Source: Phycisphaerales bacterium (GTDB taxonomy: Bacteria > Planctomycetota > Phycisphaerae > Phycisphaerales > SM1A02). Taken from it: DNA of 64,000 bases. Where the stretch lies: the NCBI GenBank assembly GCA_029260575.1, contig JAJDDB010000004.1:452608-516607 (forward strand), read 5' to 3'. Position 1 is the stretch's first letter. Every line of letters starts with the position of its first letter. A program made the position numbers and the translations under genes. Below are positions 54,101-63,241 of this stretch, one piece after another. The notes under the pieces were generated by a model. The model saw only the letters and a program-made list of their open reading frames with translations, ran no database searches and was not told where the DNA came from.

Positions 54101-55582
54101 TTACGCGATCTTTTCCTGCTTGCGCTGGGGCAATTCGTGCAGCGGCACGCGGTTGGTCACCGCTTTCTCATCGATGATGTAGGTTACGCCCGTACGGTCC
54201 TGATCCGGCAGGTCGTACATGATGTCGAGCATGTATTCATCGAGTACCGCCCGCAGGGCGCGAGCGCCGGTTTCGCGGGTCATTGCTTTATCCGCAATCT
54301 TGCACAGCGCTTCGCTGGTGAATTCGAGCATTGCGCCTTCGATGCTGAACAGATGCTGATACTGCTTGACCAGCGCGTTCTTGGGTTCGGTGAGAATGCG
54401 CACCATTGCATCATTGGTCAACGGCATGAGCGGTGTGACGATCGGCAGCCGGCCGACCAGTTCCGGAATCAAGCCGAACTGTAACAGATCTTCCGGTGAA
54501 ATCTGCTCAAGCACCTTGCCGCGCTCTTCGAGCTCACTGTGCGTCATTGCAGCTTCAGCAGAAGCAAAGCCGATGCGACGCCGGCCGAGCCGACGGCGGA
54601 TGATCTCTTCAATACCCTGGAACGAGCCGCCACAGACGAACAGAATCTGACTGGTGTCCATCTGGATGTACTGCTGTTCGGGATGCTTGCGTCCACCTTG
54701 TGGCGGCACGTTGGCGATCGCGCCTTCGAGCATCTTCAGCAGTGATTGCTGCACACCCTCGCCGGAAACATCACGCGTGATCGACACGTTCTGGCTGGTC
54801 TTGCCGATCTTGTCAATCTCATCGATGTAGATAATGCCGCGCTGGGCTGCATCCAGGTCATAATCCGCAGCCTGCAGCAGTTTCAGCAGCAGATTCTCAA
54901 CGTCTTCACCAACGTAGCCTGCTTCGGTGAGCGTTGTTGCGTCACCTATGGCAAAGGGGACATTAAGTATGCGCGCCAGTGTTCGGGCCAACAGCGTTTT
55001 CCCCGTACCGGTGGGGCCGACGAGCAGAACGTTGCTCTTGTCAAGTTCGACAGGCGACTCGTCACTGTCGAGCTGGGTTAATCGCTTGTAATGATTATGG
55101 ACCGCTACGGACAAGGCCTTCTTTGCCTGGTCCTGACCGATGACGTATTGGTCCATGAATTCCTTGATTTGCCGCGGCGCGGGGATCGTGGAGAACAGGG
55201 GCCGGTTGCTGCTGACACGTCGACGTTCCTGCCGGAAGATGTTCTGACAGAGATCGGTGCAGTTCGAGCAGATGTAAACGTCGTTGGGGCCCTCGACCAT
55301 GGGGCCGACTTCTCGGCTGGTCTTGCCGCAGAATGAACAGGTGGTGACCTTTCGACCACGGAAACCGCTGCCGCCATCACCTGAGCCTGAGCCCGATCCT
55401 GAACCGCCATCGCCACCCGAAGATGACCCGCCGCCTGAGCCGCCGCCCGAGCCACCGTTGGAGCCGCCGCCGCCGTCAAAGCGTCCTGGTCCGCCGCGTG
55501 AGGATCCACCACGACCCCCTGTGCCGCTGGCAAGTTCCGGTGAAGGTCGTGATTCATCGCTCAGCTTATCGGTCCAGCTCAT
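54101..55582 (-). CDS. clpX: ATP-dependent Clp protease ATP-binding subunit ClpX with Gly/Ser-rich N-terminal extension
   Basis: From the ATG at 55582 (GAGGAA just upstream) ClpX has 493 residues. A Gly/Ser-rich low-complexity stretch fills residues 19-76, ahead of the zinc-binding domain (Cys82, Cys85, Cys105, Cys108). The AAA+ core has Walker A GPTGTGKT at 189-196, Walker B IIYIDEID, the RKH loop (GRKHPEQQY) and the IGF ClpP-docking tripeptide (RRRIGFASA). So it should still unfold substrates for a ClpP encoded elsewhere. Typical ClpX is about 420 residues; the difference is the extension. The order tig - SHOCT gene - clpX lacks clpP. Confidence 0.95.
   Translation of the reverse strand: MSWTDKLSDESRPSPELASGTGGRGGSSRGGPGRFDGGGGSNGGSGGGSGGGSSSGGDGGSGSGSGSGDGGSGFRGRKVTTCSFCGKTSREVGPMVEGPNDVYICSNCTDLCQNIFRQERRRVSSNRPLFSTIPAPRQIKEFMDQYVIGQDQAKKALSVAVHNHYKRLTQLDSDESPVELDKSNVLLVGPTGTGKTLLARTLARILNVPFAIGDATTLTEAGYVGEDVENLLLKLLQAADYDLDAAQRGIIYIDEIDKIGKTSQNVSITRDVSGEGVQQSLLKMLEGAIANVPPQGGRKHPEQQYIQMDTSQILFVCGGSFQGIEEIIRRRLGRRRIGFASAEAAMTHSELEERGKVLEQISPEDLLQFGLIPELVGRLPIVTPLMPLTNDAMVRILTEPKNALVKQYQHLFSIEGAMLEFTSEALCKIADKAMTRETGARALRAVLDEYMLDIMYDLPDQDRTGVTYIIDEKAVTNRVPLHELPQRKQEKIA
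55375..55530. repeat. Low-complexity CCNCCN-type repeat coding the ClpX Gly/Ser stretch
   Basis: The plus strand shows a degenerate run of CCGCC/CCACC/GAGCC units that corresponds to alternating Gly and Ser (with some Asp) codons in clpX. Such tracts can change length by slippage; the units here are varied rather than identical. Confidence 0.7.
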
Positions 55583-55757
55583 TTCTTCCTCACGCCAGGC
55601 CGTCATATACAGCCGCCAGAGTTGGAGCCACAGCAATCGCGCATCGATGCACAGCGGCTTGGTAAGTGTATCGGGTTCACGTGTACACGTCTAAAGAATG
55701 CCCTGCGAAAGTCTCTATGCATCCTGTTACGCAGTCCGTCCAGTTGAAAGTGTCGGT

Positions 55758-56159
55758 TCAATCGCCATTTGGCGAAGTTGATGCATTCCCGGACGCTTGA
55801 TCATCAGGCGGAGTGTCGTCTGCTCCATTCTCGGGCGTAGTTGGCGTGCTCGTGCCGTTATCTGCGGACAGCGTCGGAGCGTCGGCCTTCATGCGGCTGA
55901 TCATCGCAGTACGAGCCTTGGCAAACTCTTCATCAGTTATCTGTCCCTGCGAACGCATCCGACGAAGACCTTCAAGCGTAAATGGTTCGTTCGGGTTATC
56001 AGCCGTCGGGTTGATGGTTCGGCGGATCAAGTACAGCGCGATCCCGCCGATCACCACGAACACGATCAGCAAGAGCAGCCACGGCAGGAGATCGCTGAAC
56101 AGTTGCGATGCATCTGAAGCAGTTGCAGCAATAAGAAATGCGTTTGACTCTCGCAGCAC
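55758..56159 (-). CDS. Membrane-anchored SHOCT-domain protein
   Basis: With the GTG at 56159 (GAGG 9 nt upstream) the product has 133 residues; a TTG at 56165 would add two. One membrane helix (about 27-46, LPWLLLLIVFVVIGGIALYL) is followed by a SHOCT-type two-helix motif, FTLEGLRRMRSQGQITDEEF, in the normal position after a linker. The C-terminal 45 residues are Pro/Thr/Asp/Asn-rich and look disordered. SHOCT domains are short oligomerisation elements; no enzyme activity is expected. It sits between tig and clpX on the same strand. Confidence 0.75.
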   Translation of the reverse strand: MLRESNAFLIAATASDASQLFSDLLPWLLLLIVFVVIGGIALYLIRRTINPTADNPNEPFTLEGLRRMRSQGQITDEEFAKARTAMISRMKADAPTLSADNGTSTPTTPENGADDTPPDDQASGNASTSPNGD

Positions 56160-56208
56160 AGACAACCGCCTCGGAATTCACATGCTGCCCGCGCGCAGCA
56201 TCGGGCGT

Positions 56209-57735
56209 TTACTTCTTGGAAGTCTTCTTCTTTGAGCTGGTCTTCTTCTTGGTTGTTGTCTTCTTGCTCGACGAACCGGCAGACGCCGGCTTCTTGGCGG
56301 TGGTCTTCTTCGTTGTGGTTTTCTTTGTCGTGGTCTTGGCGCCGCCGCCTCGCGCGGCCCGGCGTTCGAGTTGCATCTCCTGCCACGCGTCTACGGAAAT
56401 ATCATCCACCTTTGCCTGAGCCACAATTCGGTCAGCCGCTTTCTGTTCGCGAATCTGCATCGCAACGTTCGTGAGCGCGCCGCGCTTGGCAAGATCATTG
56501 CGCAACTGTTCGGGCCGCATGCCGTACCCGGCCGCCATCATCGCAATCCGCCCGTTGATCTCCTGTTCGGTAACCTGAATCTCAAACTGCTCCGCAAGTT
56601 TGTGCAGAATAAAAAACAACTTGAGGTTCCGCTGCGATTCTGCTTCCGATGCGCTGCGCATTTCGGCAAGTCGCTGTTCCACCTGCTCTTCGGTCACGCC
56701 ACGCTGCAGCATGTTGAGCCGTGCTTGTTCGAGCGAACGCGCCGCCTGGGCTTCTGACAACCGCTCGGGTAGTGCGAAGTCCGTTGAATCGACGAGGTAA
56801 TCCTGAATCTGGGTACGCATCGCATCAGCAACTTCCTGATCGCGACGCTGTTCCAAAGCAAGCTTGATCTGCTCGCGCAGAATGTCGTCACTGTCAATGC
56901 CGTATTCTTCAAGCACAGACTGCATTTCTGCAGGTTTGATACGAATCGCTGTCTTGACCCTGAAATCGATTGTGATGTCAGCACCGCGAAGATCTTCGCG
57001 CTCGTGGGCTTCGGGCCCTTTCGTCTTGAAAGACAAAGTATCGCCGACCTTTGCTGCGGTGAGTGTGTCTGCCAGATCATCGATGAGAACGCCGAGCACC
57101 TGCCCGCGACCTTCGTTCTCAGCACCCGGATGCACGATGTACGTTTCGTCAGTTCGGAAGAACGGTTCGTCTTCGCCGTCCTTGGTAACGATCGCAGAAC
57201 CAACCAGTCGATCGCCATCTTCGAATTTTTCTTTGATCTCATGCGGCGTGCCGGCTCGCAGGCGCTGGGCGAGCATTTCCTTCTCGATCATCTCATCGGT
57301 AATCTCAAGCACCGGTTTCTTGATCTCGATGCCTTCGATATTGGGAAGATCAACCTCCGGCGCGACTTCGATTTCAACAGCGAAGGTCAGCGGCTTGCCG
57401 GTTTCGACCTCGAGTTTTTCGATATCGAAAAACTCAGCCGGCTCCGGCTCGCCGATCGCCTTGACGTTGTGTTCTTCCACCGCCTTGGCGTATGCATCAG
57501 CAATGAGCTGGGTCTTTGTCTCCGATCGGACTGCCGATCCAAAACGCCGCTCCAGCAGCTTCTTGGGAGCGCGGCCCTTGCGAAAGCCCGGAAGCGAAGT
57601 CTCGGTGGCCAGCGCCGCCATCTGCGTGCCGAGCTTCTCGTTGATGGTTTCTGCCGGGACGGTGATTGTCAGCCGTTTCTTGGTCGGGCCGACATCATCA
57701 ATCTTGACTTCGCTGGACGTGGTCATCTGGCTCAT
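56209..57735 (-). CDS. tig: Trigger factor with Lys/Thr-rich C-terminal tail
   Basis: Trigger factor is the ribosome-associated chaperone and prolyl isomerase. The ribosome-contact loop is GFRKGRAP at 50-57. The FKBP-like domain is around 155-245 (FEDGDRLVGSAIVTKDGEDE is its first strand pair). The long helical C-domain follows. At 508 residues it exceeds the usual 430-450. The excess is a tail from about 457 on, made of Lys, Thr, Ser and Ala runs (KKTTTKK-type units), resembling histone H1-like tails. The ATG at 57735 is chosen; Met4 is an alternative. Confidence 0.93.
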   Translation of the reverse strand: MSQMTTSSEVKIDDVGPTKKRLTITVPAETINEKLGTQMAALATETSLPGFRKGRAPKKLLERRFGSAVRSETKTQLIADAYAKAVEEHNVKAIGEPEPAEFFDIEKLEVETGKPLTFAVEIEVAPEVDLPNIEGIEIKKPVLEITDEMIEKEMLAQRLRAGTPHEIKEKFEDGDRLVGSAIVTKDGEDEPFFRTDETYIVHPGAENEGRGQVLGVLIDDLADTLTAAKVGDTLSFKTKGPEAHEREDLRGADITIDFRVKTAIRIKPAEMQSVLEEYGIDSDDILREQIKLALEQRRDQEVADAMRTQIQDYLVDSTDFALPERLSEAQAARSLEQARLNMLQRGVTEEQVEQRLAEMRSASEAESQRNLKLFFILHKLAEQFEIQVTEQEINGRIAMMAAGYGMRPEQLRNDLAKRGALTNVAMQIREQKAADRIVAQAKVDDISVDAWQEMQLERRAARGGGAKTTTKKTTTKKTTAKKPASAGSSSKKTTTKKKTSSKKKTSKK

Positions 57736-57891
57736 GAAATTCGTATCCGGTCGTAAGAAACGCGGCAGTCACAGGGCGGAATTGCCCCTTTATAACTCGC
57801 TGTCGAGAAGTAGAAGAGCGTACCACAAGCCGGTGGATTGACCAAACAGATGATGGGCGCACCTCTGCCTGCCGGCAGGGCCGCAATCGTC

Positions 57892-57923
57892 AAAACAAGC
57901 CGCCTGGCGTCGGGGCCGGGCGG
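57892..57923 (-). terminator. Possible terminator of the type III glutamine synthetase gene
   Basis: On the minus strand CCGCC-C-GG, an 8-nt loop and CC-A-GGCGG form a 7-bp stem with one mismatch, followed by CTTGTTTTG. It lies 40 nt after the stop codon. A 12-nt palindrome CCTGCCGGCAGG (57868-57879) is just beyond it. Confidence 0.4.
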
Positions 57924-57962
57924 TCGAAGTGGCGGTTCTGTTTACGCTCTGGCAACGGCCGC

Positions 57963-60158
57963 TTAGCGGATGAAAAGCATGTCCGTATACGTCGGCAGCG
58001 GCCAGGAGTCCTCGGGCATGATCCGTTCGATCGCATCACACGCTTCGCGCGTGCGCTGCATCAGCGGCAGAATTGTCGACTGCACATAGTTGGTCAGCTT
58101 CTCAGGGGCATCAATACCGTGGCTTTCAGACTCGGCAGTCCTCAGGCTTCCAGCCGCCCCGCGAAGAGCTTTGGCATGATTAACAAATTCCTGGAGGTGT
58201 TCGACTTCGTCACTGCATTCCACGCCGGCGCTTTTCGTCGAGTCAACGGTCGCAGCAAGATCACCCTGGTAGCGATATGCCGCCGGCAGCACCATCGTTT
58301 GCACCATGTTGAGCATTGTGCGGGCCTCGATGCACGTGATCGTGTTGTACTTTTCATACAATACTTCAACCCGAGCAGTGAGCTCCCGTTCGTTGAGCAC
58401 TCCATATAAATCGAATACGGCAGTAGCCTTGTCTGTTCGCAGCGCCGGCAGGGCATCAGCAGTTGTCTTCAGGTTCGGCAGACCGCGCTTTTCCGCTTCG
58501 ACATGCCACGCCTGGGCATAGTTGTCGCCGTCAAAGACAACTTTGCGGTGCTTGGTCACGACTTCCTTTAGCAGTTCCTTCACCGCCGTTTCAAGCTGTT
58601 TCGGCGTCGGCGATTCACCGGCCCGTTGCACCAACTCGGTTGCCATATAGTCAAGTGATTCAGCAACAATCGTATTGAGAATGGTGTTCGGCCAGGCAAT
58701 GGTCGCGCTGGAACCGACCGCGCGGAACTCGAATTTGTTTCCGGTGAACGCGAATGGACTTGTGCGATTGCGATCACCGGAGTGCCGCGAGATGTTCGGC
58801 AGCGTCTTCGCGCCGAGATCCAGCGATCCACCCTGCATGGTTGATTTGGGATCGCCCTTTTCGAGCTGATCGAGAATGTCTGAAAGCATGTCGCCCAGGA
58901 AAATGCTGATGATCGCCGGCGGGGCCTCGTTTGCGCCCAGGCGATGATCATTCGCCGCACTGGCAATTGCAGCACGAAGCAGGTCAGCGTGCATGTCTAC
59001 AGCACGAATAACGCTTGTCATGAACACAAGGAACTGCATGTTCGTGTGCGTTTCATCCAGTGGATCAAGCAGATTCACACCGGTATTGGTGGAAATTGCC
59101 CAGTTGTTGTGCTTGCCCGAGCCGTTGACGCCGGCAAAGGGCTTCTCGTGCATCAGGCATTCCAGGCCGTGGTGCGGGGCAGTCTCGCGCAGCACATGCA
59201 TGAGCAACATCTGATGATCCGTTGCGACGTTGGCGTTCTCAAAGCTCGGTGCGATTTCGTATTGCCCCGGCGCGACTTCGTTGTGGCGGGTGCGCACCGG
59301 GACGCCCAACTCATAGAGGCGCTGCTCGACTTCCGTCATGTACTGCAGCACGCGTTCCGGGATCGCGCCGAAGTAATGATCATCAAGCTGCTGCCCCTTG
59401 GGGGCTTCAGCGCCGAGCAATGTTCTGCCGCACAACAGCAGATCCTGCCGCTGGGCAAAGAAGGTTTCATCAATAAGGAAGTATTCCTGCTCACAACCGA
59501 TTGTGGTGATGATGTTCGACACGCCTGCATCAGCATTGAAGATTTTCAAAATGCGCATCGCCTGTCGACTGACTGCTTCAATGGAACGAAGCAGCGGCGC
59601 TTTCTTATCCAGCGCTTCGCCCGTCCACGAGAAGAACACGGTGGGAACGCACAGCGTCGCGCCGTCGGCAGTCTTGCGGATGAATGCCGGGCTTGTGGCA
59701 TCCCATGCGGTGTAGCCGCGTGCTTCGTACGTGTCACGAATGCCGCCGGAGGGGAAGGAACTTGCATCCGGCTCACCGCGGATGAGCTCAGCGCCGCTGA
59801 AGCGCGCAAGCATTTGTCCGTTGTCGTTGTATGAAAGAAACGAATCGTGCTTCTCAGCAGTTGAACCCGTCAGCGGCTGGAACCAGTGGCAGAAGTGCGT
59901 CGCGCCATGTTCTGTGGCCCAATCCTTCATTGCCGACGCCACAGTGTTGGCAATGGCCGGGTCCAGCGGCACGCCGCGCAGCATGGTCTGTTGCAGCTTT
60001 TCGAAGACATCCGCAGGAAGGCGCTTGAGCATCACATCGCCACCGAACGTCAGTGATCCGAAAATCTCTTCGTTGTAGCTTCCGTGGCGGGGTGCCCGGT
60101 CTGAGTCTCGACGCGCGCCATTGGTCGTTCGATGCAACTCTGTACTGGCCATGGTCAT
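57963..60158 (-). CDS. glnA: Glutamine synthetase type III
   Basis: The 731-residue length and segments identify GSIII rather than the shorter [23 protein letters not shown] near the N-terminus, [49 protein letters not shown] (metal Glu), [20 protein letters not shown] and [18 protein letters not shown] (ammonia/glutamate site). The enzyme joins ammonia and glutamate using ATP. The ATG at 60158 follows AGGA at 7 nt; ATG 60152 is an alternative. A 160-nt gap to trpA suggests its own promoter, although none is clear. Confidence 0.95.
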   Translation of the reverse strand: MTMASTELHRTTNGARRDSDRAPRHGSYNEEIFGSLTFGGDVMLKRLPADVFEKLQQTMLRGVPLDPAIANTVASAMKDWATEHGATHFCHWFQPLTGSTAEKHDSFLSYNDNGQMLARFSGAELIRGEPDASSFPSGGIRDTYEARGYTAWDATSPAFIRKTADGATLCVPTVFFSWTGEALDKKAPLLRSIEAVSRQAMRILKIFNADAGVSNIITTIGCEQEYFLIDETFFAQRQDLLLCGRTLLGAEAPKGQQLDDHYFGAIPERVLQYMTEVEQRLYELGVPVRTRHNEVAPGQYEIAPSFENANVATDHQMLLMHVLRETAPHHGLECLMHEKPFAGVNGSGKHNNWAISTNTGVNLLDPLDETHTNMQFLVFMTSVIRAVDMHADLLRAAIASAANDHRLGANEAPPAIISIFLGDMLSDILDQLEKGDPKSTMQGGSLDLGAKTLPNISRHSGDRNRTSPFAFTGNKFEFRAVGSSATIAWPNTILNTIVAESLDYMATELVQRAGESPTPKQLETAVKELLKEVVTKHRKVVFDGDNYAQAWHVEAEKRGLPNLKTTADALPALRTDKATAVFDLYGVLNERELTARVEVLYEKYNTITCIEARTMLNMVQTMVLPAAYRYQGDLAATVDSTKSAGVECSDEVEHLQEFVNHAKALRGAAGSLRTAESESHGIDAPEKLTNYVQSTILPLMQRTREACDAIERIMPEDSWPLPTYTDMLFIR

Positions 60159-60318
60159 TTTGGTGTCCTGAGATGGTTTCTAGCATTGGGCATTGTCCCG
60201 GAACTCATCTGTACCGGTGACAACCGCAAAGTTTAGCGCCTTGTGTGATTCGTTCTTCCAGGAACGACAGTATCGCAGCAATAGCGGAGCAAACAGCCTG
60301 AAAAAGCGGGCTGACACC

Positions 60319-61116
60319 TTACACACGACCGGCAGGCTGCAGACCCGATGCCAACTCGCGCATCGCTTTCAATGCCGCGCCAGCCGGGTCGTCTGCAGCG
60401 GCCATGCGGCGCACCAGTGCAGAACCCACTATTGCCGCATCGGCTGTCTGGGTGACCTGCTTCACATGTTCCGCTGTGGAAATGCCGAACCCGACCGCCA
60501 GTGGCAGATCGGTATGCTGGCGAATCGTCGCCAGTCGCGCAGCCACAGCAGGGGGGCCGGTTTGCTCGCCCGTCAGCCCGGTCCGGGCCAGCACATACAC
60601 AAAGCCCCGGCACAGGGTGGTGATCCGACCGATCCGCTCATCGCTGGTTGTCGGCGCAATCAGCATGGTAAACGCCATGTCGTGGCCAGCCGTTATCGCT
60701 GAGAGTTCCGCAGCCACACTCAGATCAACATCCGGAACCAGCAACCCGTCAAAGCCCGCTGCTGCAGCTTTGGCAATAAATTTTTCGGCACCGATTCGGT
60801 GGACGATCGATTCGCTGACCATCGCCACGAGGCCCAGGCCCGTGTCGGGGCGAACCCGCGACACAAGGTCAAAGACCCTGGCAGGCGTCGTGCCCGATTG
60901 AATCGCTTCATACATCGCAGCGGAAATCACCGGCCCATCTGCAATCGGATCGCTGAACGGAAACCCGACCTCCACAATATCCGCCCCGGCTGCCTCCGCA
61001 CCTTGCAGGACTGTCGCAGTGGTTTCCAGCGAGGGAGCGCCGGCGACGACGAATGGCATAAGTGCGGCCCGATCGTCGGCCTTGAGTGCGGCAAAGATGG
61101 CATCAATACGGGACAT
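60319..61116 (-). CDS. trpA: Tryptophan synthase alpha chain
   Basis: TrpA cleaves indole-3-glycerol phosphate to indole and glyceraldehyde 3-phosphate. From the ATG at 61116 it has 265 residues. Both catalytic residues fall at their E. coli numbers: Glu49 in VEVGFPFSDP and Asp60 in IADGP. YVLARTGLTGEQ and VGFGISTAEH are the phosphate-binding and late barrel motifs. A start at 61191 would add a 25-residue stretch not seen in the family. trpB is not adjacent here, so the tryptophan genes are scattered or lie outside the window. Confidence 0.94.
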   Translation of the reverse strand: MSRIDAIFAALKADDRAALMPFVVAGAPSLETTATVLQGAEAAGADIVEVGFPFSDPIADGPVISAAMYEAIQSGTTPARVFDLVSRVRPDTGLGLVAMVSESIVHRIGAEKFIAKAAAAGFDGLLVPDVDLSVAAELSAITAGHDMAFTMLIAPTTSDERIGRITTLCRGFVYVLARTGLTGEQTGPPAVAARLATIRQHTDLPLAVGFGISTAEHVKQVTQTADAAIVGSALVRRMAAADDPAGAALKAMRELASGLQPAGRV

Positions 61117-61229
61117 AGTGCAACAGCGTAGCGGGCATCCCCAACCAGCACGAGCAGCGTCTGAATGGAAGCGCTCAATGAACGTAACCAATATTGGACT
61201 GCTGCCATCACTGCTCTGGCGATTGCGTT

Positions 61230-61514
61230 CTACTTCGTACCCGCAGGTCCACCATCTGCGATGTACTTCTTGTGTATTGCGTCAGCCAGATCTACGCCGG
61301 TGATATTCGCAAGTGTCGTCAGCCAAGCCAGTACATCCGCAAACTCCGAGGCCAATTCAGCATCGTCTCCATCACCGCGCTCGCGTTTGGCAATTGCTTC
61401 GGCCAGCTCGCCGAACTCTTCAGTCAGCCACAGAAACGTCCCGGCCGGCCCGCGTGCAGAGTCCGTGGTGTAGTACCGCTCTCGGATGAGTTGTTGGAAT
61501 TCAGCGATTTGCAT
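61230..61514 (-). CDS. MazG-like nucleotide pyrophosphohydrolase
   Basis: The 94-residue protein has the metal-binding pattern of the all-alpha MazG/iMazG fold: TEEFGELAEAI with Glu32, Glu33, Glu36, Glu39, then SEFADVLAWL with the later Glu and Asp. Members hydrolyse NTPs to NMP and pyrophosphate, often for house-cleaning; the substrate is not known. The ATG at 61514 lies 12 nt after the 3' end of the tRNA on the same strand; longer readings would run into the tRNA. An unrelated short dUTPase-like role cannot be excluded. Confidence 0.82.
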   Translation of the reverse strand: MQIAEFQQLIRERYYTTDSARGPAGTFLWLTEEFGELAEAIAKRERGDGDDAELASEFADVLAWLTTLANITGVDLADAIHKKYIADGGPAGTK

Positions 61515-61526
61515 AGTGAAGGGAAA

Positions 61527-61600
61527 CATCCACGGCGGGGCTCGAACCTGCAACCTTCGGCTTCGGAGGCCGACGCTCTATCCAATTGAGCTACGTGGAC
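61527..61600 (-). tRNA. tRNA-Arg (anticodon CCG)
   Basis: The 74-nt minus-strand sequence folds as a complete cloverleaf. The acceptor stem is GTCCACG/CGTGGAT (first pair G-U) with discriminator G. The D-stem is GCTC/GAGC. The anticodon stem is TCGGC/GCCGA with loop CTCCGAA, giving anticodon CCG for CGG arginine codons. The T-stem is GCAGG/CCCGC with one A-C mismatch and loop TTCGAGC. CCA is not encoded. It lies between mazG-like (same strand) and guaB (opposite strand). Confidence 0.95.
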
Positions 61601-61616
61601 AATCGATTGACACAGC

Positions 61617-61622
61617 ATAATA
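61617..61622 (-). promoter_or_regulatory. Candidate -10 box of the tRNA-Arg gene
   Basis: On the minus strand TATTAT lies 17 nt before the tRNA 5' end. The -10 matches 5 of 6; no good -35 was found at the usual distance. Confidence 0.35.
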
Positions 61623-61667
61623 GCTCCGCAAGACCGGATTGGAGCCTCTGGTTGCTCAGACAGTTGA

Positions 61668-61696
61668 TTGACATCTACTGCACTACCGGACACAAT
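61668..61696 (+). promoter_or_regulatory. Candidate sigma-70 promoter of guaB
   Basis: A perfect TTGACA (61668-61673), a 17-nt spacer and CACAAT (61691-61696, 4 of 6). The expected start of transcription falls on or within a base or two of the guaB ATG at 61703. Confidence 0.5.
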
Positions 61697-61702
61697 TGTT
61701 CA

Positions 61703-63184
61703 ATGGAACGGATACACATCCACGAAGGCATCACATTCGACGACGTCCTGCTCATCCCCGAGTACAGCGAGGTCGTCCCCGATCAGGTTGACACTTCCAC
61801 CCGCCTGACCCGCACTATCACGCTGAATATTCCGCTGATTTCTGCACCGATGGACGCAGTGACCGAATCCGCGCTCGCCATCGCGCTCGCACAGGAGGGC
61901 GGCATCGGCATCGTTCACAAGAACCTTACCCCGGCCCAGCAGGCACGCGAGGTCGCCAAGGTCAAACGTTCTGAGAACGGCGTCATCATCGACCCCATCA
62001 CACTCAGCCCTGATGACAACGTCACCAAAGCCCGGCAACTGATGATCGAACAGAACGTCTCCGGCTTTCCCGTCACAGCAGACGGTGCAAGTCACGGCAC
62101 CGTCGTCGGAATCCTCACCAAACGCGATATGAAGTTTGTCGAGAATCCGAACGTCCGGGTCGGCGACGCCATGACGTCGGACAACCTCATCACCGCACCG
62201 GCTGATACCAAGCTCGCCGATGCTGCGGCGCTGCTGAACAGGGCTCGGGTTGAAAAACTTCTGCTTGTCGATTCGCACGGCAACCTGACGGGTCTGATCA
62301 CCATGCGCGACATCGATAACATTCACCGCCATCCAAACGCCTGTCGTGATGACCGCGGGCGACTGCGCGTCGGTGCAGCGGTGGGGGTCAAACACTTTGA
62401 TCGCATCGAAGCGCTCATCGAAGCGGAAGTTGATGTGCTCATCGTCGACACCGCGCACGGCCATTCGAAAAATGTTCTTGACACTATCGAAACGATTCGC
62501 AGTAAGCACGACATCCAACTGATAGCAGGAAATATTGCGACCACAGAAGCTGCACGTGATCTGATTAAGGCCGGCGCTGATGCGGTGAAGGTCGGCATCG
62601 GCCCCGGCTCCATCTGTACGACGCGCGTCGTCACCGGTGTCGGCGTTCCACAACTGACCGCAATCATGAGCGCATGTGAAGCTGCTGATCCGGAAAACGT
62701 TCCGGTCATTGCAGATGGCGGTGTCCGCACAAGCGGCGACATCGCCAAAGCTCTTGCAGCCGGCGCGTCCAGCGTCATGCTCGGTTCGCTGCTGGCGGGT
62801 CTGGATGAAAGCCCCGGCGAAGTGATTCTCCACGCCGGCAGGCGCTACAAAACCTATCGCGGCATGGGCAGCGCGGGCGCCATGGGCGCGGGTTCAGCAG
62901 ATCGATACAGCCAGCAGAACGTGCAGGAAACCAGCAAGTTCGTGCCCGAAGGTGTCGAGGGGCGTGTTCCCTATCGCGGCAAACTCAGCGAAGTTGTGTA
63001 TCAAATGGTTGGTGGAGTTCGTGCAGCTATGGGGTACTGCGGTTGCCCGACTATTGAAGACTTCCGGCGCAAGGCGCGCTTCGTACGCGTCAGCGGCGCT
63101 TCAGTTGTCGAATCACACCCGCACGACATACAGATCACCAAAGAATCGCCGAACTATTCCACACCCGAATTCGCAGGAACGTAA
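61703..63184 (+). CDS. guaB: IMP dehydrogenase
   Basis: GuaB oxidises IMP to XMP, the first step of GMP synthesis. From the ATG at 61703 the protein has 493 residues. The barrel opens [20 protein letters not shown] pair is inserted at about 95-205. Catalytic Cys305 lies in [13 protein letters not shown]. The mobile flap is around [15 protein letters not shown], with the [10 protein letters not shown] phosphate loop before it. The frame is open upstream to 61586, but that part runs through the tRNA region and is not family-like. There is no Shine-Dalgarno and almost no leader if the promoter call is right. Confidence 0.96.
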   Translation: MERIHIHEGITFDDVLLIPEYSEVVPDQVDTSTRLTRTITLNIPLISAPMDAVTESALAIALAQEGGIGIVHKNLTPAQQAREVAKVKRSENGVIIDPITLSPDDNVTKARQLMIEQNVSGFPVTADGASHGTVVGILTKRDMKFVENPNVRVGDAMTSDNLITAPADTKLADAAALLNRARVEKLLLVDSHGNLTGLITMRDIDNIHRHPNACRDDRGRLRVGAAVGVKHFDRIEALIEAEVDVLIVDTAHGHSKNVLDTIETIRSKHDIQLIAGNIATTEAARDLIKAGADAVKVGIGPGSICTTRVVTGVGVPQLTAIMSACEAADPENVPVIADGGVRTSGDIAKALAAGASSVMLGSLLAGLDESPGEVILHAGRRYKTYRGMGSAGAMGAGSADRYSQQNVQETSKFVPEGVEGRVPYRGKLSEVVYQMVGGVRAAMGYCGCPTIEDFRRKARFVRVSGASVVESHPHDIQITKESPNYSTPEFAGT

Positions 63185-63241
63185 GCGACAGCAACGGGGG
63201 AGCAGGCATCCGGCAACCTTTCCATGCGCTACGATTCGTCC

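Noticed and set aside
57868..57879. Perfect 12-nt palindrome CCTGCCGGCAGG
   Set aside because: It has no T-run, no matching second copy seen and no known operator type, so it is not called as a site.
58944..59834. A 296-codon plus-strand open frame opposite glutamine synthetase
   Set aside because: It is antisense to a well-conserved GSIII and has no family resemblance or ribosome site.
60250..60313. Two small hairpins (60250-60267 and 60294-60313) between trpA and the glutamine synthetase gene
   Set aside because: Stems are 5-6 bp and lack a T-run, so neither is called a terminator.
61700..62833. A 377-codon open frame on the minus strand opposite guaB
   Set aside because: guaB is certain on the plus strand, and the antisense frame shows Asp/Gly/Arg-rich sequence without any motif.
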